Position numbers and translations under genes: made by a program | Shown: positions 34,216 through 48,100 of the stretch, piece by piece | Layout of the letters: each line of letters opens with the position of its first letter | Position numbering within the stretch: position 1 is the stretch's first letter | The notes under the pieces: model-generated | What the model was told of the DNA's origin: nothing | The model's database searches: none | The model's input: only the letters and a program-made list of their open reading frames with translations | From: Hyalella azteca | Taxonomy: Eukaryota > Arthropoda > Malacostraca > Amphipoda > Hyalellidae | Length of the DNA: 64,000 nucleotides | Reading direction: 5' to 3' | Assembly (NCBI RefSeq): GCF_000764305.2 | Contig: NW_025944591.1 | Location: 62,001 to 126,000 of the forward strand

Positions 34216-35373
34216 GTTGCTTCAAATATTGAAAAGCAAAGTAACTCAATCCAGTAACTAATTGAACTGATATTAATTTGCAAAAAAAAATTCTAGACCG
34301 ACTAAATGTTCTTCACACTTAACTATAGGACATTTATAAATGCGCAAACGTTTCGCATCTTTGTTGCTCGTCAATTCATGAGGAACGGATGGTTCGGAGA
34401 GTGCACACGTAAACGAATACGATCCAAGGATCTACACGAATCCTTTCCCGAGTTAAGCAAATGCTAAACGCACGTTAGTGCACTTCATGGTACAGTTTAT
34501 ACACGCTGCAACTACATTACCACTAGCCAACAACACCTTGCTTATCTGTACATCACAAGTGTCAATACATCGTATGGGCAAATTAGAAAATATACTTCAT
34601 GTTTAAGCCTATTTACAATAAGATAAGGAAAACATACAGCTAATGTGATGCCTCTTACATTCGCTTGACAAGCAGTTCAAATTTTGTAAAGAAATTACTC
34701 CTTTTGTTAAGCATAAATGTGAAAGTTTGTTGTAAGAAATGCAAAAGTTCATTAGTCGAGCTGAGGAGCTTCCTTAAACTCCACCCGAGGTATGAACTAA
34801 TAGTTTTCGCTATGAGGTAATTAGACCCATAACAGAACCAACTAAAAACTACACTAACAAAGTTGGGCTCATTTAATTCATCTGCCATGACATTATAACT
34901 AAAATCAAACCTACCACATAATTTTATTCAAACGACGAAACTAATAAGGACAGCACAAGGAAAAATATATGAGCTTCCCACTGCTACAAACGAGCTACGA
35001 ACTTGCAGTTGCCGAGCGTATGCACCACTGAACGGAGAGTCTCACGTCTGACATTTAGTTCATACGGCAGGCAATCCGACGGTTAAGTTACTTCGCGTAT
35101 CAAGCCTAGTATTCAAAGCCTTGAAAGAATTGAGAAAACTAAGCCAAACACGAATAAATCTAATTATTTTAAAATACACTTTCGCGTGAGCACCATTAAT
35201 GGAAGAATCTTAATGAAAGACACTTCCAATGCTTACATACACTCCAGGATTTGATTCCTGGACAAAAATTAGCTTGCACGGTATTCGTCAATGATTACGA
35301 TCATGGCAGGTGTATAAATTATGAAAACTTAATTTCTGACAAGTTCACACAAATTAACATCCAGTTAAGGTGA
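34216..35373 (-). other. Convergent intergenic gap and presumed CNOT1 3' UTR
   Basis: CNOT1 ends at 35374 on the minus strand. A minus-strand AATAAA signal is at 34923-34928, implying a ~450-bp 3' UTR. The ~700 bp between the two polyA signals shows nothing recognisable. Confidence 0.35.
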
Positions 35374-38300
35374 TTAAGCGTCGACGCTCTGTCCTCCTGC
35401 AACTGTTGACGACCCGAGCTTGTTGACCATGCAAGACCGCGCCACGCTCTCGAAAAGTCTGCAAAAATATGAATGTTATAAAGTAAAGGTTACTAGATCG
35501 TAATAAGAGAAGGGAAACAAGGCAGTAAACGTCTGCAAAAATATTAATCAAGAAACAATTCTGGCGGCAAAAACATGAGCGTTTGGAAGATAGATCGAGC
35601 AAATTCTGAGGTTCTGAAATGCTCTATATAACAAATAATTAGCTTAAAATCGGGAGCATCGTGATATTTATGCTATATTCTGAGGTCTAGAATGAATTTT
35701 CACTTTCTTAATACTTACTTCTCTATCTCGGGTGCACACTTTACGAACTCGTGAGACCAAAACTTGTAAGTCGAATTTTTGATGAGTTCGATGAAAGTGA
35801 TGAGAAGACCCCACGGATGTGGTCGATTAACGATCAAACGCTCCAGCAACACCCGCGTTATCTGTGATATTGAGAACATTAATCTCAAGAGTTAATCGGT
35901 GCGCAATTTCTAAATGTGTTTCTTGCGAAAGAAACACATTTTTGAAGTCTGACCCTAATTCAGGATGACCCAACAGAATCTTGCCTCAGTGGGCAATCTT
36001 GCCACAGCATGACAGTTAAAGTCTCGATTGCTTTCCTCCAGGCAAACTGCCGTCTCTACCACGATTAAATAGAAGACGCACCTTCCGAATTAGTCGATGA
36101 ATGTTCAACAATCGTTTGGTGTTTTGCGATTGGTAGTTTGAAGCCTGCGCTACGACTAAGTTCACTAATGATGGATTTATTGATTGCCGCGAAGGCTGCC
36201 GTCTGATGCAGAGCGTAGTTTACCAGCAATGAAGCAAAATATGAACCAGGCGTATGAACAGCGATGAATGAAAAATAGTAATTGCGAGCTGCAACGAAAT
36301 GACCTAAACGAGTTGATTATGAAGAAAAAATAAGCTAGTATCGGTAAAAACTAATAATAAAAACTGCTCCAACAGAAATGCGTGTTGGACAATAAAAGAA
36401 TCTTTCTGAAATAAGTCCATCTCAATTAAGTATTGACGATGATGATTGAAAATTACGATTTTATGATACCCTGCATCATTGTGAACACGAGCGACGTAAG
36501 GCCTTTATTGACTTTACCTCTGGTTCTCTAGGTATACGCAGAGGCTCTTGTTGCTACCGGCGCTACTTTTCACTTGCTTATCGGCCATACCTAAAAGCAG
36601 TTTAAACTTATATTTTAAAAATTGGTCTCGAGTTCTTCAACACTAACAAGTCGCACTAGTACATAGGGAAAAGCGCTTGTTGACTATTTAGCGAGTTTCT
36701 GCATTCGTTCATTTGAAAAAAATTAAAGATAAAAATTATACAAAATTAAGCATGAAGAAAAGCGGAAAGTATCCATTAAACAAACCAAGGAATAAAATTT
36801 CCCTAAAGAATCGCATTCATTCCGCCAAATATTACGGAAACAGAAAGTGTTCCTTCGATGATAACTACAACACGTATAGCTTTAAATCACAGTAACAGCA
36901 TCCAGATATTTGCTTGATAATATCATCATACCTGCTCTTGAATGGCCTCTGTGTTGGCTTCTGCGAAGAGGTAGAGGAGAGTGCAGCTGAAATAGTGTGT
37001 GTGGCTGTTGGGGAATCGCAGCTGGTTGGCGATGGCATTCAAGAACAAATAACGGCCTGGAAATGAAAACAAAAGTCAGATTCATGGCATTATAGCAGAG
37101 GACTTGACGATGGTATACAGCTTAAAATAATGATCATCAAATATAGGCAAAATAAAGGATCAAAAACTTATCGTGTAAACTTTCTAAATTTGGAAACTTT
37201 TATCACAGGAAAACGTCTGAGTGCACCTACAAGTACACATACCTTCAGTGTCCATGTCGACAGCCAAGTTTTGGAAAATATCCATATGCGCTGAGTGGGC
37301 AATGGTGGACATGGATGGCGTCTGGCCCTTTGATTGTATTTGTGTAATGGCTTGCATGCCAACGTAGACGACGAGAGCATTCAGGCTCTGGATGTTGTAG
37401 CGCATGCCGTCGTCGCCTGGCTGGTTGGTGCCCAATGACTGGAAAAGTCTCTTTCGTTAAATCGTACACAAATTGTAAACTAATCATGTTAATGATTACA
37501 AATCTGCATCTATAGTTTTTATTCGGAGTTTAAACGAACATAATACGGTCCAAGATTTAGGCAATTCAAGTTAGTGACTGAAAACAGGAGACGGTAGGTC
37601 ATTAGCGTATTTCATATCAGAATAATAACAAAGTAATCTAAGATTTTAGATCGGAATGAACGTGCATGAAATTTAGGGTTGTACAAAATATCATTTCACC
37701 GCTTTGGCAAGGTCAAGACAGAATCTTTACAGGATACTGAACATAACTCGAGTTTAAAAAATCAGCGGTTAGAGAAATTAGAAAATAATCTGGAACATTG
37801 CATCACCGAGTTTGGAGAGGCTTGTAGATATCCTCTAAGCTCAGTTAGGAAGGTAACGGGTGTTCGATTCTTGAGATACGAGTCTAAGTTGGAGCGCAGC
37901 TCAACAGGCGTGATGTAGCTGAACACGTCGCAGTGCATCTTGGGGCTCACGGCTATCTCAGGAAGCATGTCCACCTGCAAACAATTAGGGGGAACTAAAA
38001 TACAAACTCTCGCAGGTGCTTGCGGTTCAATTTCTTTCAGGAGACGTAAAGCAAACGAAAACATGAAAATTTGCTTTAGCAAGATATCAAATTACTGACC
38101 TCGAAGATAACAAAATAAATTTCAGGGTAAATTCGCCTCAATCACAAAATATGTTCTTGTTATGTAGTTCGACGCACCAACTCGATAATGGTGACGTATA
38201 CAAATTAAATATAATAATTATGAACTTGCCTTGAGATTGGGAGTGAAGGGGTCAGGGAGGCGCATGTTTCTCGGGAACGCGGAAAGAATTAGGTTCCTCA

Positions 38301-41300
38301 TTTGGATGCAATTAGGCGGGATGGCATCACAGAAGTCGTAGTGATACTCGCACAGGAACTCCGGGAAGTCATGAAGTAATACGAGCAGGACTCGCAGAGT
38401 TCCCTGTAGGTAGCATGAGTGCTAGGATTATTTCCTAGTATATGACGTGAGGAAACTAGTGTTGTGTTAAATGATTATTCAAGCAGGTTGTTATACGGAC
38501 TAGAAGGAATAAATTCAAAAGAGAATATAGATCGCAAAAAATGACTTAGCATTATCTCAAGTTGATAATAATAATCATAATAATAGTAGTAATAATGAGA
38601 TATAAGCACCTTGTAGAGCTTGGTAAGCGGCTTAGCGAGTTGTGCATTGCGCAGATATGGAGCCAAAAACTTGAAGAGATCGTTGAGGAGCATGGAATAC
38701 ATGGCCCATCCTTTGGGCTGAGGCGTGATGGCCAGCATGCGTCCAATGAACACGCGGTGGCTCACTATCTCCAGCCACGCGTAAGCGAACCCAGCGCATT
38801 TTGAGGGCCGGAGGAGGTGCAGAGTTTGGGTGAAAGCCATCAAGACCTGCAATAACTTACGCTTTAATATTGTGAACTCGTGTTCTTAATATAACTATAC
38901 GCCATAAATGAAGCTGCACAAATAATAGCGAAAAAGAATCAGTCTACATTATTCAACGGTCAGCAAGTCGGTCGCATGAAAAAAAGTAACTAAATATCGA
39001 TGGTAAAACTTAAACAGATCAAAATGTAGTAATTTTAGCTCACCGATCAACTAGAATGAATATGGCAAATACAAGTCAAGTTGCGACTAACTAGGTGGCT
39101 GGAGGCCAATTCGGCCGGCTGCTATAATATTTCGCATCGAAATGTGATAAATAGAGGACAAATTCCTCGCTTCGCCAATTCGCTCTTACGAGGTCGGATA
39201 GAGGTTTTATAGATAGTAGAGGTTTTTCTGAAAAAGTCAGACTCGAGTTCAATCATACCGTAACTATCCCGAATTTATTTGAATGTTGAAGGGAGAGAGG
39301 AAGTTTTTTCTTTATTTTGTGGCAACAAGTAAAGACAGAAAATCGATATTGCTAGAATCTCGAAACAAAAAAAAAATAGATTGTTGATACAGAATAATAC
39401 AATTTAAGAAAAAAATTCACACACAAACCACTAATGCAACAAAGTTTAACAAAGCTCACCGATACATTGATGGTCTCGAGCACGGGCTCTGGAGCGTTGA
39501 GCTCGAGGAACAGCATGATGAGGATGCGGTGGTAAGGAAGCTGGTAGAATTCCGTGTTGCTGCTTTCAATATCATGGAAAATAATGCCGCATACAAGACC
39601 CAAAACCTGAAATTTGCCGACAAATAAGTAATGTTCTTGAGAAAAAAGGCAACTTCATTAAAGCGACAGACAGATATCAAAAGTATCCACAAGATCATAT
39701 GAAAATAGTTCATGGAACGTTGTCAAAGTGAAATTAAATTTTTAATTTCAGGAGCATCTCACTTTGTTTAGTAGATTGATCTTGGTGCTTGGATTATTAG
39801 CCTCTCCACTGTGCTTGATGAGTAGCGCTACAAGCCGCACGAAAGGATCGACGTGTTGGAAACATTTATTGCGGTACTGGGAGATGTTCACAGCAGCAAT
39901 GGTCGTGCTGGGAATTTGAGAACCGTTCGCTGATTGCTGCGCCTGTTGCTGTTCACTCAAGCTGCGAATGCAGACATCTCTGCAAAAGCTGACACAGTTA
40001 CGGAAGAAGCGTGTAATTAGCTCATCTGTCTTGAGGAAACCGTGTAGGTTCATTTGTTTCACGAAGTGAGTAAATGCTGTTGCTGAACCTGGTCCAGCTG
40101 TTGGTGCGTGGTAGAGATTGATCCATTCTCTAAGAAGAACTTCAGTTTTATCCTGAAGACCTGCGGGGTCATTGAAGTCTCTTGCTTGGTTAACGCCTGA
40201 CTGGAAGTGCATGCTGGACGTGAAATTTGTAACGCTCGTATTTGGTTGCTGATTTGCTGCAACAACAGCGGCTAGGGCAGCAGCAGTTGGCATTGCAGCA
40301 GAAACTGCAGTGGGAGCCGCAAGAGGAACAGCAACAGGATTCTGCTGATTTGCAACGACTACGGCAGCTGAGTTTCTGTCGCCTGCAGAGCTTGCCAAAT
40401 CGTGCTTCATTCTGAGAGCCTCAAGAAGGGCCACAAGAGAGTCAGGAGCGTGACGCGTTTGGCAGAGACGTATCATGAGATCAAGTGTTTGTTGTAAGTC
40501 GCTCTCGCTCAGCACTCCTTGGCTGTCTTCAACCAAGTAGACCTGAAACAAAATTCTTCATCGTTTAACAGCAGCTAATCGAGTCCTCGAACGAATGCTT
40601 GATAAATGGATAAATCCATGTAACAATATACACATGCATGATATATATACATAGTCTAGAAAAAATCCGTTTATCAGTATTTATCCCAAGTTGATGTAAA
40701 ATTTTGTAGATGAAATTTGAACATGCATTTTTCATTCCTCAACAGGCATACGAAAATAAAAAAATAAAAACGACCAACTATATATTTTTTCATATAATAA
40801 ATGGCTGTAATTTTTCAACATTTTCACTTTACATATAAAGAATGGACACCCTATAGGGCGAGTCTAAATAAGAGAAGAACCAATATCAAGCTTAAGAAAA
40901 GTGCACGCAAGTTATGTGTTGGTTGTAGATGAAGACTTACTTGAACGATCTGCATGGCGAAAAATAGAGGCAGTAGATTACGCTGTTCTTCAATCGATCT
41001 AGCAAGAAGTTCATCAAAAGTTGGAACGTGGAAGAGTGATGAGCGGAGGAGCCAGTCCACCACATCAACATTGAGTTTCACGTCGTCTCGCATTTCATTC
41101 CATACTCTGCGAAGGTTAATTCCATATACTAATAATTGTTTTAAATTCTACATTAATTTTCATCCGTTAATGAGCGATCTCGTACAATCAAGTCATGGTA
41201 TTTTCAGGAAGACTTCAAGATGATCCTCGCCCGTTAAAAGACACTAATATAATACAAACTATTTGGGCAGAAATCAATGCGTAACCTCGATTAAATAATT

Positions 41301-42139
41301 TCATGACATGCACCACTCATAAGTTTCAGCCTTTGCCTGAATTAAACTTGGTTCGGCTTGACACACATACATACGACACGTTAACTTATTGAAGAACTAC
41401 AAGTTGAAGATTGAGCCTCACTTTGTGATAGTTTTGGTGGTCCACTGCACTCCGTAAACTCGTGGGTCGGCAATTGTTTTGAGAAGCAGAAGATGAATGT
41501 CCCGGAATTTCACAACAAGCGGATTAAGCTCCGGATCCGTGGGCAGTTCCCTGGTGCCCTCTAGCAAGTGCTCCATGCACTGAAAGCCCAAGTAAAATAA
41601 ATCATAAGTACATGAGAATGACGCAGATAAATTGATATATATATTTTATTAAATGAAGTGACAACATTCAAACTCAATAATTTAAATGCATTTTACTAAC
41701 AATAAAAATGATCGTTTTAAAATAAGATCATTTAAATTAAAATCCATCAAGCAGTTAATAAACTTGCCACACAATAGTGTGGTTGGTATATTACATTAAC
41801 TGTTATGTATATATTTATTTATTTTATACACTTATTTATATTTTATTTTTGTTATTTACACATTAAATTACAGCAACTGTTTCCAAGCCAACAAAAGCAC
41901 TTTGCGACAATGGGACCAGCCAAGAAGAACTAATGACTTACTTTCTTAAGGAGAATTGGAATGGAATTGAATTCTCTGTTGGTGCGGATATGGCCGAGCA
42001 TAGTTAGGATGTTATGAAGCATGACAGCCACAGGGCTATCAGGCGTGACAGTATTGAACGCCTGGATGGTTTGTTCAATATCAACACCGAAGCGCTCGGT
42101 CAGAAGTAGGAATGCTTGTGACTCTTCCAGAACGTAGGG
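35374..42139 (-). CDS. CNOT1: CNOT1 exons 16-27: connector and NOT1 C-terminal domain
   Basis: Residues about 1832-2689. The Not1 superfamily domain, which docks CNOT2-CNOT3, is clear: [20 protein letters not shown] and [15 protein letters not shown] (exon 19), [20 protein letters not shown] (exon 20), [20 protein letters not shown] (exon 21), [20 protein letters not shown] (exon 22), [20 protein letters not shown] (exon 24), [20 protein letters not shown] (exon 25), [20 protein letters not shown] (exon 26). The last 28 residues are unconserved. Exon 19 has an alanine-rich insert near 40260-40400. Confidence 0.92.
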
Positions 42140-45100
42140 CTGCAGATGAAAATATAAGGATTAATAGCTAGGCATTCTACTATGAAATATCTCAATATCA
42201 ACACATTTGACAAGCATCAACTATTACAATACAGCGAAATAAGCTCAAATTATTTTCGGTGCTAACTTCGGCCAATTAATATTTTTGAAGAAGTTGACAA
42301 CATTACTAAGTTATACATATCATGTTGACTCACGACGGTCAATGCTTTCGGCAGCAAAGTGGTTGACACTTCTTGGTCAGAAGTGGGCGAGAACCCAGGG
42401 ATGTGACGGCCAAAATCTTCATATACGCTCATTTGCTGATGAGTCACTCGACCAACTTTCAAGCGCATCTGTTCAGGCATTCTTTCAGCCTGATAAGTGA
42501 GTGCAGCTGTATCACAATAATGCCTGTTCTCAGCACGAGCTAGCTTACGAACTTCATATTCTTGATTGAGTCGCTTCTCCATCTCCATCACGGCCTTTTC
42601 CGCAGAAGTTTTTTGAATAAATGCACAAGTAATAGCCATATTTTCGACTGTTATGGCATTAGCCAACTGCTCGATTTGGGCAGCCTGGGCTACCGTGTTG
42701 CCGCGAGTGAAAGTCGGCGTGAGTTTCTGCCGGATGCTTTTTGAGACGGTAGAGGCAAGATAGTCTTTGCTCGTGATCATCACCATCGAAGCGGTTAGGT
42801 ATCGTACCATCATGTGAGCGGCAGCTCTAAGGTGAGTCTCATCAGGATCCAAAGCAAAGTCTTTCTTAACTAGGGTCTCAGCTGTAGACATGGCTATCTT
42901 GATATTGCGTTCCATCACAACCGAGAGGAGCTCCTGAACCGCAATTTCAATGGCTTCGCGAACAAGAGTTTTCAACTGCGCAGGGTTCCCTAACTCGACA
43001 AGAAGAGGAATATTATTCAGTGAAATGTGCTGTTCCAAACCCCGAAGAGTCGTGACATTTATGTCAGCATATGCAAAGGTCTTATCACTCGCCGGCATTA
43101 AGGCCACAATAGGAGCAGGGGTAGCTGATCCACTACCCAATTGACCCGCTGCGTGTAGGTGATAGGGCACTGGGGTAGCTTGTGTACAAGTCATCCCAAC
43201 CTGAGACAATACCGTCTGCGGAGTGGGCGTGGCGCCTGCCGATGAGGAACCTTGTCCAGAAGGAATACCTACGCCTTCACTCACGGAGATGGTTCCAGTG
43301 AGGAAACTCTGGTTAGGGAATGTAGGCATGGTGGGCAGAAGTGGAGTGCTCTCAGCGCGTTTGCCGCGAGCGAGAACAGCAGCGACCTCGCTCATGGCGT
43401 CAACAGCGCCTGGAGTTGTCACTGACATGTGCCCTCCGAAATTCGGAGGATTTTGCGGACCGAGCTGATATTCCCGGATGCTTAATGACGTAGCTTCCTG
43501 CAGTACCGTCTTTGGTTTAAGACTGTCGACGGTTATCTCAAGTTTGTTGCACAGGACTTCGATTTCAAACTTGAGATGAAGTTTCATGTCTTGTAAAGCA
43601 TGGATTTCCGCTAAAATGTTCATCAAAGACATGGTCCATGGGTTGGGCGGTTTGAAAACTTTACTCTTTCCGCAAGATTCCAATACTTTCGTAACAAATG
43701 GCACAACATATTGCATTTCCTGTGTTCCTTTCAGATATGCTTCGATGAGTAAGGATTTGAAGTTTATGTCAATGTGAAGAATGGGTTTATTTTTTGCTAG
43801 TGTAAGCAAACCAAGCCAATGTCCAAGATTCTTAAGCAAAGACTTGTCCGAAAAATTTGCAGAATTTTTCTCAAGCTTGAACAGAACTTTGATATTGCGC
43901 AACGTTTCGTCAATAACAAGTTTGGTGAAAGAAGTGAGCTTGAGAGCATCCAAAAAGTTGGAGTAAAGATTATGAAAGTTTGCTTCGATAGAAGCTCTTT
44001 TCATGACCAGATATTGAGCGATCCAAGGCCAGCAATCATCAGACACAACATCAAGCAGCTCTTCACTCTTCTGAGCCAAGTTCATCTGGGACAAGTTGTT
44101 GAAGATAAAAGCAATTTTATCATTCTGTTGCTCAGTTGGCTGCCTCAGAGGGATCGTTTTTTCTTCAGAGGCGACGAGCAGAGTTTCGATGTTGGTTGTT
44201 GCAATGCTGGGTTTGTTACCAACCGCAACGACCGACTGGGGACGCGTTAGCGGCACTCCGACGTTACCCACAACAGGAGGGTTCAACTTGACTGGCGTAG
44301 CACCCGATCCTGTTGCGGTGAGGAGACGATGTTGGGAGGACATGGAGGGATGAGAAGGAGCAACTGGAGGAAGCAAGTTATTAGGCAAGACGGCAGAATT
44401 AGCTTGGTGGAACATAGTTCCAGAAACTCCGCCACCGCTGTCTAGAGCTTCAAACTCTGGCGGGAGGACTGGACCGCTGGAGCGGGTGGGTGGCTCTGAT
44501 ACTTGCGTCCCATAACGCACCCACTGTAAAAAAAATAACATAGGTCAATTATAAAAGGCATGAATAAGATAATTTCCAATAATTACTACATAACACAAGA
44601 GTGAACATGGTAACTTGAAAAACTAAATTTCACACAAAAAAGTTCACACGTTCTATTGTATTATAACTATTCAACTATTAGTCTAGGCTAAAATTTGTAA
44701 ATGAATCTGGATATATAAAAAATAAAATAAAAACAATAGTTGAAATTTTAAATTCCTTCCTAATTTTATATCGGGGTTCATTGTTAGAAGAAAGCTTGCA
44801 TGGGTATTATCAGAACTTAAATAGAGTCAGGAATAATTGTGATTGTAGGAAATACAATCTGCTAGAGTTTCTTCGATTTTTAGGCATCACGAGCACGGCG
44901 TTGTACAACTAATGACATAATATATGTCAGAAATAAGCATTTAAGAGCTCACTTCAGCGAGGTGCGGTGGGAAGCTGTTGAAGTGGTCGATGGCCATTAT
45001 GTGGGAACAGTATCGTGGATACTCCTTGAGGCGAGAACGAAAGCGATCCAAAGCGAGGATGCCGAAAAAATACATCTTGCTGTTTAATGGCTTCTGTAGA

Positions 45101-48100
45101 GCTTCCATGACGAACCTCAGCGCCACTCCTAGAGCCATGAACCTGAAGAGGGAAGTTAATATGTAACAAGCATTCCTAAATAAATGCGACATCCTTATGC
45201 AACTATTTCGAGTGATCAAATTCATGATAAGCTTCTGAAGGGAATCGGCGATACTAAAAGTTAAGTTGAAAGTAATGTCAGGATAACTTTATACTTTTCA
45301 TTAGATTGTTAACACATGAATGATAAAAATTATGACTAATAAATAGTTCAGACTTACTCAACTAAGCCTTGGTCAATGATACCCCCGAAGAGTTTAGCTG
45401 TGGTGAACAGTTCACGATGAGGATACGTGGGGAAAAATTTGTACTCTTCAAAGAGATTTCGCAGCATGCAGGCATACACTTCACGTTCTTTCTTAACACT
45501 GGACTCGTGGAACTTCTTCAATAGTTCCAAGACCTGTAAACAAACAATAAACTTCTGTTAACATACAACTTTCTATTGAACGCGGTTGCTCGCTAAATAG
45601 ATTCATTTGAATATCATACTACGCAAGTAGATTGATAGTTTTATATTAAAGTGTCTTTTCCTTAATGGATACGAGTAAAACTGAATTGAATTTGAAATTG
45701 TAATCATACTTAGAATAAAAGTGATAGATAACCAGGACGCATAGAGGGGACATTTTGTAGGACACCTGCACTTGAGGTGTCATACAAAATGCTAAATAGC
45801 ATTAATGTCTGTAAGGTTGTAATGGTTCACTGTAAGGTTATATGTTAATAGCATTTATTATGTTTGACCTCTTTGATGGAGAGAGTTGAGTTGGGTGGGC
45901 TGTTGTAAATGCGCTGGAAGAAACTGTTGGCTTCATCCTCGACATCTTTGCTGACCATCGCGGGTAGTTCGAAAATTTGCGACACATCCACTGCACACAT
46001 AAAGCAAATCGCAGTCTAACTGACAATCGCCATCAAATTATAAAATCAAGAGGTTCGTTATAACTTATATGAATAATAAAACAAGAAGTTCCAACAAAAT
46101 GTTAGAGCGATCAAGGGGATGTTATTAAGGTTATTGCTTACTAGGACCGTGTTGAGGCATGAGCTGTGATCCGACTGCGCTCGAGTGGGAATTGTTAACA
46201 AGTGATGGACCACCAGCAGCCACCGCAGCTCCAACACCCAGAGGACCTCGTGACGGCGATCCAGGTGGAGGAGCGCCAGCGAGACCCACTCCACCAGAGC
46301 CTAAACCTGCCGAGCCTGTGAGGTTTGCAGCGGAGTTCAAAGAAGTCGAACCCAACGCCCCTGGGAACATTGAGGTGGCAGGAGCTCCCGCGGTGGTACC
46401 TGCTGCGCCAGCGCCGCCGCCAGCGAGGGACAGCGCCTTCAGTCCTGGCGAGAGGGCGCTCAGGGGGTCCTGAGAGGGGAAGCCCAGCTGATGGTGGGCA
46501 AACCACGAGTAGTGGAAAGGAGGAGGCAAAAACCCAGAATTGTAGCGAGCAAATCATAGCGAAGCGAGAGGAAGGTAGAAAGAAAAGATGAAAATAAGGA
46601 TGAGAGAAAAGCAGATGAAGGGAGGAAAAAAAGTATCAATTAATTTTGTGCAAGGGTCGAACAAGTCGTCTATCCTGGAGACATACCTATGTTCCATGAA
46701 ATACAATAATGTTGTTTACATAAAAAAAGATTGATTTCATGAGCTGTGAAGATTGGGAATTGCAAGGGTTTATCAAGTGTTAGTCAGGGTCCATTCCTGT
46801 ATGGGAAAACAGGGCATGGATAAAGAGGAGTGGGTACAGCTTTGCACATATTAATGTTAACATAATAGAACTTGTGAAATATTCTTCCTAAGATACAAAC
46901 GCTATTGCGCGAGCACAAGATATCTTTGTACCATGGGCATCTTCGGCATTGTACTCAGCAATGGAGTACAATTGTAACGATCAAAATCAATGCAGTCCCA
47001 TGGCAACTACTCCCGTCAAAACCAGTACACACCAGCCGGCCGGCACCGTATGTATACTGAACGACCTGGCCCTCATTTCATGCATGGGGCTGCAAATGAC
47101 GGCAAAACGCGTCCGATCTTTATAACTTATGCAGCCCATCCGATACCTCGTCATCTCTCGCACAGACGTCGCGGGCCTACAGACCAGCAGAAAATCCAAC
47201 AAGGCATTCCATCGGCAGCCTCAAAAGGGCTTCCATTAACCACCTTCATACTACAAATGGCGTACTTCCCTTTCTGTTCACTTAGCCCTAGTTAAATCAC
47301 AGTTCATTCCTGCTCTTTCCATTACCACACAGTATCCGTTTTGCTCGTGATTGATAGCTATGGAAGAGGCCTCATTCAACTACCTAACACCCTTTCGGCA
47401 TCATTATTTTGGTGGATGTCATCATTCATTACGACTCTTAGCGAGAGTAGTCTCCTACTTGCCCCACTACCTGCGATTGCTCCGAATAAGCCGTGATTCT
47501 TCATCTGTATCTATCAGCATAACTACGTTTGAGCACACACCAGCTTCCTGAAAACCTCAACGGCTATGATCGACCGCTCCCCAAACCTCGCCTGTCTCGA
47601 GTTCAGATACCCCATCCAGTCCTCACATCGTCTTCTTGCCAGGCTTTCATTCTCCAACATATCAATCACCGCTATCGCATTTCTCTGTATAACAGCCAAG
47701 AGGAGACTTCTTGGCCATCCTTCCTGCCCCCAACAACATTGAGCCCAGCACTACAACAACGGACAATGCTAGACAAGTACAACAGGACGAGAACCACTGC
47801 TTTGCACTAATGGAACTTACCAGCCCCGGGATATTTGTGCGCTGGCGAGATGCCGCGAGGCGGGAGCTGTTCTGGCTGATCGTCAGAATGCTTTCCGACA
47901 ATTCAGGATTCATAACCACTCTGTAACAAGGCAGTGCCAAATTGTTCACCAAAACCTTGACATATTCAACAAGAAACAGGGACAATAAGCAGAAAAATAT
48001 AATAAAAAACTTCATTGATATATTTAATGTCACTCTGAATAAAAATGCGGCAAAAATTTTTGTAATCTCCCAGCCTACAGGTCATGAATTTCAACAAATT

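Noticed and set aside
43819..44250. Plus-strand genes inside CNOT1 exon 15 (also at 43223-43468, 44096-44353)
   Set aside because: Antisense shadows of a strongly conserved coding exon.
45751..45791. microRNA precursor
   Set aside because: The stem-loop is only about 41 nt, too short for a pre-miRNA.
46159..46591. Plus-strand proline-rich ORFs over CNOT1 exon 11
   Set aside because: Opposite-strand shadows of a G/A/P-rich exon; the minus frame continues the CNOT1 protein in phase.
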